From Myxococcota bacterium (GTDB taxonomy: Bacteria; Myxococcota_A; UBA9160; PR03), in contig JASJBO010000242.1 of assembly GCA_030066475.1 (NCBI GenBank), forward strand, positions 1 through 11,827: 11,827 nucleotides of DNA, read 5' to 3'. The position numbers were made by a program, and so were the translations under genes. Positions 7,677-11,827 of this stretch are shown here, one piece after another (the stretch's first letter is position 1; each line of letters starts with the position of its first letter). The notes under the pieces were generated by a model, which was not told the DNA's origin, did no database searches, and worked only from the letters and a program-made list of their open reading frames with translations.

Positions 7677-7718
7677 CGAAGCGGGCCCCCCCCCGCCGGC
7701 CCGCGGGGAGCCGCTTCG
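7677..7718. repeat. Large inverted repeat with 9-C tract in the divergent control region
   Basis: CGAAGCGG (7677-7684) and CCGCTTCG (7711-7718) are perfect 8-bp reverse complements 26 bp apart. Between them CCCCGC (7691-7696) pairs with GCGGGG (7703-7708), so a compound hairpin is possible. An alternative uses GCGGGCC (7681-7687) with GGCCCGC (7698-7704). The interior includes nine consecutive C at 7686-7694. The repeat sits 14 bp upstream of the adaptor start, and its right arm overlaps a possible -35 element of the thrH promoter. It could be an operator shared by both operons or a leader structure of the efflux operon. Confidence 0.5.
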
Positions 7719-7743
7719 CGCCGCTCTCGTGGCCTGTTATTCT
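7715..7743 (+). promoter_or_regulatory. Candidate promoter of the thrH operon
   Basis: TATTCT (7738-7743) preceded by TG and one base gives an extended -10 (TGTTATTCT). A weak -35, TTCGCG, lies at 7715-7720 with a 17-bp spacer. Transcription would start near 7750, leaving a leader of about 45 nt before the GTG at 7795. This is the most AT-rich patch in the divergent region. The -35 match is poor, so recognition may rely on the extended -10 or an activator. Confidence 0.38.
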
Positions 7744-7778
7744 GGCCGGCCTTCGTCGGCCCGGGGGGACCCGGGAGC

Positions 7779-7786
7779 AGGAGGAG
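7779..7786 (+). promoter_or_regulatory. Ribosome binding site of thrH
   Basis: AGGAGGAG ends 8 nt before the GTG at 7795, a strong site. It fixes the start at this GTG over an upstream in-frame ATG at 7729, which would add 22 residues not found in the family and lies before the likely transcription start. Confidence 0.8.
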
Positions 7787-7794
7787 CGAGCGGC

Positions 7795-8406
7795 GTGCAG
7801 ATCGTGTGTCTCGACCTGGAGGGGGTCCTGATCCCGGAGGTCTGGATCGGGGTCGCCGAGCGCACCGGCATCGAGGCGCTGCGCCGCACGACGCGGGACG
7901 AGCCCGACTACGACGTGCTGATGAAGCAGCGCCTGGCCATCCTCGAGCGCGAAGGCCTGGGGCTCCCGGACATCCAGGACGTGATCGACTCTCTCGACCC
8001 ACTTCCCGGCGCGGTCGAGTTCGTGGGCTGGCTGCGCGAGAACCTCCAGCTCGTGATCCTCTCCGACACCTTCTACGAGTTCGCGAAGCCCTTCATGCGC
8101 AAGCTCGGATGGCCCACCCTGTTCTGCCACAAGCTGGTGGTGGCGCCCGACGGCCGCGTGCAGGACTACCGGCTGCGGCAGAGCGACCCGAAGCGCAAGG
8201 TGGTCCGCGCCCTGCGCGACCTGAACTTCGAGGTGATCGCCGCCGGCGACTCCTACAACGACACCACGATGCTGGCGGAGGCGCACGCGGGCATCCTGTT
8301 CCGGCCGCCCGAGAACGTCGTCGCGGAGTTCCCGCAGTTCCCGGTCACCCGGACCTACGACGAGCTGCGCGCCGAGATCGAGCGGGCTCGCGACGCGCTC
8401 GGCTGA
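7795..8406 (+). CDS. thrH: Phosphoserine phosphatase / phosphoserine:homoserine phosphotransferase (ThrH, HAD superfamily)
   Basis: The 203-residue protein closely matches the ThrH type of HAD enzyme, known from Pseudomonas aeruginosa, which dephosphorylates phosphoserine and can pass the phosphate to homoserine, linking serine and threonine synthesis. HAD motif I is CLDLEGV, with Asp7 as nucleophile and Glu9 where other phosphatases have Asp; this Glu is typical of ThrH. The cap follows ([17 protein letters not shown], about 31-47). Motif II is ILSDTFYEF (Ser90, Asp91), Lys113 or Lys133 may serve as motif III, and motif IV is [10 protein letters not shown] at 151-160. The ending [11 protein letters not shown]...FPQFPV is also family-typical. 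The protein is cytosolic, without signal or membrane segments. It appears to be first in an operon, 27 bp ahead of a cytochrome c gene, and it is divergent from the efflux operon. Confidence 0.93.
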   Translation: MQIVCLDLEGVLIPEVWIGVAERTGIEALRRTTRDEPDYDVLMKQRLAILEREGLGLPDIQDVIDSLDPLPGAVEFVGWLRENLQLVILSDTFYEFAKPFMRKLGWPTLFCHKLVVAPDGRVQDYRLRQSDPKRKVVRALRDLNFEVIAAGDSYNDTTMLAEAHAGILFRPPENVVAEFPQFPVTRTYDELRAEIERARDALG

Positions 8407-8433
8407 GCCGGTCCGGGCGGGCAGGAGGATTCC

Positions 8434-8916
8434 ATGCGCATCGGACTCGGAGCGATCGCCCTCGTCGCGCTGCTGGCGCTCGCGGGCTGCGGGGGGAGCG
8501 AGGAGCCGCCGGCCGCCTCCACCCCGGTTGCGAAGCCGGCCGCCGAGGCGCCGGCTCTGACCCCGGCGCCGCCCCCCGCGAGCGCGCCGGAGCCAGCTCC
8601 GGCCGCTGCGCGCGCCGGCGACGCCGCCGCCGGCGAGGTCCTCTACGTGCAGTACTGCGCCTCGTGCCACGGGGCCCGCGGTGCCGGCGACGGCCCAGTC
8701 GGCGCGAGCCTCGACCCCAAGCCGGTCGCCCACAGCGACGGCGCCTACATGAACGCGCTCTCGCAGGAGCACCTGTTCAAGGTGATCAAGCTCGGCGGCC
8801 CGGCCGTGGGCAAGTCCGCGCTGATGGCGCCGTGGGGCGGCTCGCTCAGCGACGCCCAGATCTGGGACGTGATCGCCTTCGTGCGATCGCTCGCCGACCC
8901 TCCCTATCAGCCCTGA
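8434..8916 (+). CDS. Class I cytochrome c lipoprotein (single haem)
   Basis: This 160-residue protein carries a short signal with the lipobox LAGC, so Cys19 should be acylated and the protein held on a membrane facing the periplasm. Residues about 22-66 form a Pro/Ala-rich flexible linker. The haem domain holds CASCH at 75-79 (haem-binding cysteines and His79 ligand), a GAGDGPVG loop, and Met131 in LMAPWGG as the likely sixth ligand, ending with the helix DAQIWDVIAFVRSLA. The layout fits a small mono-haem electron carrier of the cytochrome c/cbb3-like fold, passing electrons in a respiratory or dehydrogenase chain; its partner is unknown. AGGAGG at 8423-8428, 5 nt before the ATG, supports the start. 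It lies 27 bp after thrH and 17 bp before the oxygenase gene, so it is probably co-transcribed with them. Confidence 0.9.
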   Translation: MRIGLGAIALVALLALAGCGGSEEPPAASTPVAKPAAEAPALTPAPPPASAPEPAPAAARAGDAAAGEVLYVQYCASCHGARGAGDGPVGASLDPKPVAHSDGAYMNALSQEHLFKVIKLGGPAVGKSALMAPWGGSLSDAQIWDVIAFVRSLADPPYQP

Positions 8917-8922
8917 GAGCCC

Positions 8923-8930
8923 AAAGGAAG
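8923..8930 (+). promoter_or_regulatory. Ribosome binding site of the PhyH-family gene
   Basis: AAAGGAAG sits 3 nt before the GTG at 8934, with its GGA core 5 nt away. It supports this GTG as the start; the upstream open frame overlaps the cytochrome and thrH genes and has no independent support. Confidence 0.6.
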
Positions 8931-8933
8931 CGC

Positions 8934-9737
8934 GTGTCGAGCTCAACCCTGCGACTGACTGCCGAGGAGCGACGCGCCTGGCGCGAGGACGGCTTCTTCG
9001 TCCGGCCGCGCGCGTTCGACGAGAGCGAGCTGGAGGTGCTGCGCCGCGCCGCGGAGGGGGTCGACGCCGCGTCGCACCGCCGGATCGGCGGCGGTCGCGG
9101 CTACGCCATCGACGGCAATCGCTACGTGGACGTCGCGGACACCACGATCCAGTACGAACACAGCGAAGACACCGACACGCTCCGCGTGGTGGAGCCGTTC
9201 CATCCGTTCGACCCGGTCTTCGAGCGCCTGATCGACGACCCGCGGCTGGTGGAGCCGATGCGCGACCTGGTCGGCAGCGAGCGCGTCGCGCTGTTCACCG
9301 ACAAGCTCAACTTCAAGCGGCCGCGCGAGGGCTCGGGCTTCCGCTGGCACCAGGACTCGCCCTACTGGAACCACTTCTGCACGCACGTCGACCGCTGCCC
9401 CAACGTGATGGTGGCGCTCGACGACGCCGACGAGGAGAACGGCTGCCTGCGGGTCGTGCGCGGCAGCCACCGGCGCGGTTCGCTGCCGGGCCTCGAGGGC
9501 CAGGGCGTGCTGGGGCCGCTGTTCACCGATCCCCGCTACTTCGACGAGGCCGACGAGGTGCCCGCGGTGATGCCGGCCGGCAGCCTGCTCTTCTTCAGCC
9601 CGCACACGGTGCACGGCTCCCAGCCCAATCGCTCGGGACGGCGGCGGCGCGCCTTCGTGCTCACCTACCAGCCGGCCGGTCACCGCATGTTCAAGATCGA
9701 CGCCCGGCGCGAGGCCGGCGTCTCGCCGGCGGCCTGA
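8934..9737 (+). CDS. Phytanoyl-CoA dioxygenase (PhyH) family Fe(II)/2-oxoglutarate oxygenase
   Basis: The 267-residue protein starts at GTG 8934. Its N-terminus, LTAEERRAWREDGFFVRPRAFD (split across about 8-29), is the usual PhyH opening. The iron triad is visible: His139-x-Asp141 in FRWHQDSPYW and His227 in HTVHGSQPN. An arginine near 236-239 (RSGRRRRAF) probably binds 2-oxoglutarate. FTDKLNFKRP before the HxD motif and VMVALDDADEENGCLRVVRGSH after it are typical of the family. By family it would hydroxylate a small organic substrate using O2 and 2-oxoglutarate in the cytoplasm; bacterial members act on lipids, amino acid derivatives such as ectoine, and natural product intermediates. The sequence does not reveal which applies here. 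It lies 17 bp after the cytochrome c gene and 15 bp before rfbB, so it is probably part of one operon. Confidence 0.9.
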   Translation: MSSSTLRLTAEERRAWREDGFFVRPRAFDESELEVLRRAAEGVDAASHRRIGGGRGYAIDGNRYVDVADTTIQYEHSEDTDTLRVVEPFHPFDPVFERLIDDPRLVEPMRDLVGSERVALFTDKLNFKRPREGSGFRWHQDSPYWNHFCTHVDRCPNVMVALDDADEENGCLRVVRGSHRRGSLPGLEGQGVLGPLFTDPRYFDEADEVPAVMPAGSLLFFSPHTVHGSQPNRSGRRRRAFVLTYQPAGHRMFKIDARREAGVSPAA

Positions 9738-9752
9738 GCCCGGGAGCGCACG

Positions 9753-10850
9753 ATGAGCGAGTCGACTGGATCCACCCTGCTCGTGACCGGCGGCGCCGGC
9801 TTCATCGGCGCCAACTTCGTCCACTACCTGCTCGACCGCACCGACCAGCACGTGGTGGTGCTCGACCTGCTGACCTACGCGGGCAGCCTCGAGAACCTGA
9901 AGGGCCGGCTCGACGACTCGCGTCTGACCTTCGTGGAAGGGGACATCGCCGACCCCGAGACCGTGGCACGCGTCTATCGCGAGCACCGGCCGCGCGGCGT
10001 GGTCAACTTCGCGGCCGAGAGCCACGTCGACCGCTCGATCGACTCGCCGCGGCCCTTCGTGCGCACCAACGTGGTGGGGACCTTCGAGATGCTCGACGGC
10101 GCGCGGCGCCACGTCGAGAGGCTGCCCGAGGCCGAGCGCGCCCGCTTCCGCTTCCTGCACGTCTCCACCGACGAGGTCTACGGCACGCTCGGCGAGAGCG
10201 GGCTGTTCTCGGAGACCACGCCCTACGCGCCCAACTCGCCCTACTCCGCCTCGAAGGCGGGCGCCGATCACCTGGTGCGCGCGTACTTCCACACCTTTGG
10301 CCTGCCCGCGCTGATCACGAACTGCTCGAACAACTACGGCCCGCACCAGTTCCCCGAGAAGCTGATTCCGCTGATGATCCTGAACGCGCTCGAGGGGCGC
10401 GAGCTGCCGATCTACGGCGACGGGAGCAACGTCCGCGACTGGCTCTACGTCGAGGACCACTGCGAGGGGATCTGGCTGGCGCTCGAGCGGGGCGTCCCGG
10501 GCGAGAAGTACAACATCGGCGGCGGCAACGAGCGCACCAACCTGGAGCTGGTGGACTTCCTGTGCGACCTGCTCGAGGAGCGCCGCCCGGTCGCCGACAA
10601 CGAGGCGCTCCGCAGCCAGGGCCTGTCCTCCTACAAGGACCTCAAGGCCTTCGTCGCCGACCGGCCCGGCCACGACCAGCGCTACGCGATCGACGCCGCG
10701 AAGATCGGCCGCGAGCTGGGCTGGACGCCGCGCCACGACCTCGAGAGCGGGCTGAGCGCCACGGTGGACTGGTACCTCGAGCACCGCGACTGGTGCACCG
10801 CCATCCAGCGCGAGCGCTACCAGCGCCAGCGCCTCGGCCTCCGCGACTAG
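9753..10850 (+). CDS. rfbB: dTDP-glucose 4,6-dehydratase
   Basis: The 365-residue protein is a short-chain dehydrogenase/reductase enzyme that converts dTDP-glucose to dTDP-4-keto-6-deoxyglucose, the second step toward dTDP-rhamnose and other deoxysugars of the cell surface. The NAD-binding motif TGGAGFIG is at 12-19, followed by the LDLLTYAGSLENL segment typical of RfbB. The active-site block is STDEVYG (Thr139, Asp140, Glu141), with Tyr164 and Lys168 in SPYSASKAG. NCSNNYGPHQFPEKLIP, YGDGSNVRDWLYVEDH and VADRPGHDQRYAID are strong family signatures, and the length is normal. GGGAG, 6 nt before the ATG, supports the start. It lies 15 bp after the PhyH gene. The usual partners rfbA, rfbC and rfbD are not beside it, which is unusual. 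UDP-glucuronate decarboxylase and related enzymes are less likely. Confidence 0.95.
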   Translation: MSESTGSTLLVTGGAGFIGANFVHYLLDRTDQHVVVLDLLTYAGSLENLKGRLDDSRLTFVEGDIADPETVARVYREHRPRGVVNFAAESHVDRSIDSPRPFVRTNVVGTFEMLDGARRHVERLPEAERARFRFLHVSTDEVYGTLGESGLFSETTPYAPNSPYSASKAGADHLVRAYFHTFGLPALITNCSNNYGPHQFPEKLIPLMILNALEGRELPIYGDGSNVRDWLYVEDHCEGIWLALERGVPGEKYNIGGGNERTNLELVDFLCDLLEERRPVADNEALRSQGLSSYKDLKAFVADRPGHDQRYAIDAAKIGRELGWTPRHDLESGLSATVDWYLEHRDWCTAIQRERYQRQRLGLRD

Positions 10851-10925
10851 CACGCACCCGACACCCGCCCCTGCGTTTTACCGAAGTTTCACAGGCGCCG
10901 CGCCCCGCAGGTCCGAATCGCACCC

Positions 10926-10931
10926 TATTCT
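10926..10931 (+). promoter_or_regulatory. Candidate -10 element ahead of the desaturase gene
   Basis: TATTCT occurs in the 114-bp gap between rfbB and the desaturase gene, and is the same hexamer as in the candidate thrH promoter. No convincing -35 lies 16-18 bp upstream. The gap is wider than the others in the cluster, so the desaturase may have its own promoter here; I see no clear terminator for rfbB. Confidence 0.25.
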
Positions 10932-10952
10932 CGCGCCCACTCAACCGTGTGC

Positions 10953-10958
10953 AGGGAG
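10953..10958 (+). promoter_or_regulatory. Ribosome binding site deciding the desaturase start
   Basis: AGGGAG is followed by two in-frame ATG codons, at 10959 and 10965. It touches the first and lies 6 nt before the second, so the second is the likely start. Confidence 0.65.
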
Positions 10959-10964
10959 ATGCTC

Positions 10965-11827
<863 letters not shown>

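Noticed and set aside
7729..7794. A 22-residue N-terminal extension of ThrH from the ATG at 7729
   Set aside because: The extension overlaps the candidate promoter, is not found in the family, and the GTG at 7795 has a strong ribosome binding site.
8943..10853. A 636-residue open frame on the minus strand opposite the PhyH and rfbB genes
   Set aside because: It spans two well-supported genes and their gap, has Val/Ala/Arg-rich composition and no motif. It is a shadow frame.

Overview
The window is very GC-rich (about 70% by eye), tightly packed, and uses GTG starts often. The gene types (RpoD-like sigma factor without region 1.1, ArgA-like acetyltransferase with a degenerate kinase half, RND efflux, ThrH, PhyH oxygenase, membrane desaturase) fit a high-GC, Gram-negative, probably aerobic bacterium of the broad deltaproteobacterial/Myxococcota/Binatota kind. 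That placement is inference. No mobile element, phage gene, tRNA, rRNA or CRISPR array is visible, and the window reads as ordinary chromosome.

Layout. (1) 1-737, minus: the N-terminal part of an N-acetylglutamate-synthase-like protein that runs off the left edge. (2) 738-1240: about 500 bp of divergent intergenic DNA with several small inverted repeats. (3) 1241-2620, plus: a sigma-70 factor. (4) 2622-2653: a strong 14-bp hairpin that fills the gap between two convergent genes. (5) 7662 down to 2661, minus: a three-gene operon of periplasmic adaptor lipoprotein, RND inner-membrane pump and undecaprenyl-pyrophosphate phosphatase (UppP). Both junctions are 4-bp GTGA stop/start overlaps. (6) 7663-7794: a compact divergent control region with a large inverted repeat and a run of nine C. 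(7) 7795-10850, plus: a probable four-gene operon of thrH, a cytochrome c lipoprotein, a phytanoyl-CoA-dioxygenase-family oxygenase and rfbB, with 15-27 bp gaps and clear ribosome binding sites. (8) 10965 to the right edge, plus: a fatty acid desaturase with all three histidine boxes, truncated by the window.

How the genes work together. The minus-strand operon pairs an envelope efflux pump with the enzyme that recycles the undecaprenyl carrier lipid, so envelope transport and carrier recycling would be translated together. No outer-membrane channel gene is present. The plus-strand operon mixes amino acid phosphate chemistry, a periplasmic-facing haem protein, an Fe(II)/2-oxoglutarate oxygenase and a nucleotide-sugar dehydratase; no single pathway explains it. 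I see no clear new defence or mobile system. The most notable points are the GTGA-coupled pump-UppP operon, the structured divergent control region at 7677-7718, and the mixed thrH-to-rfbB operon.
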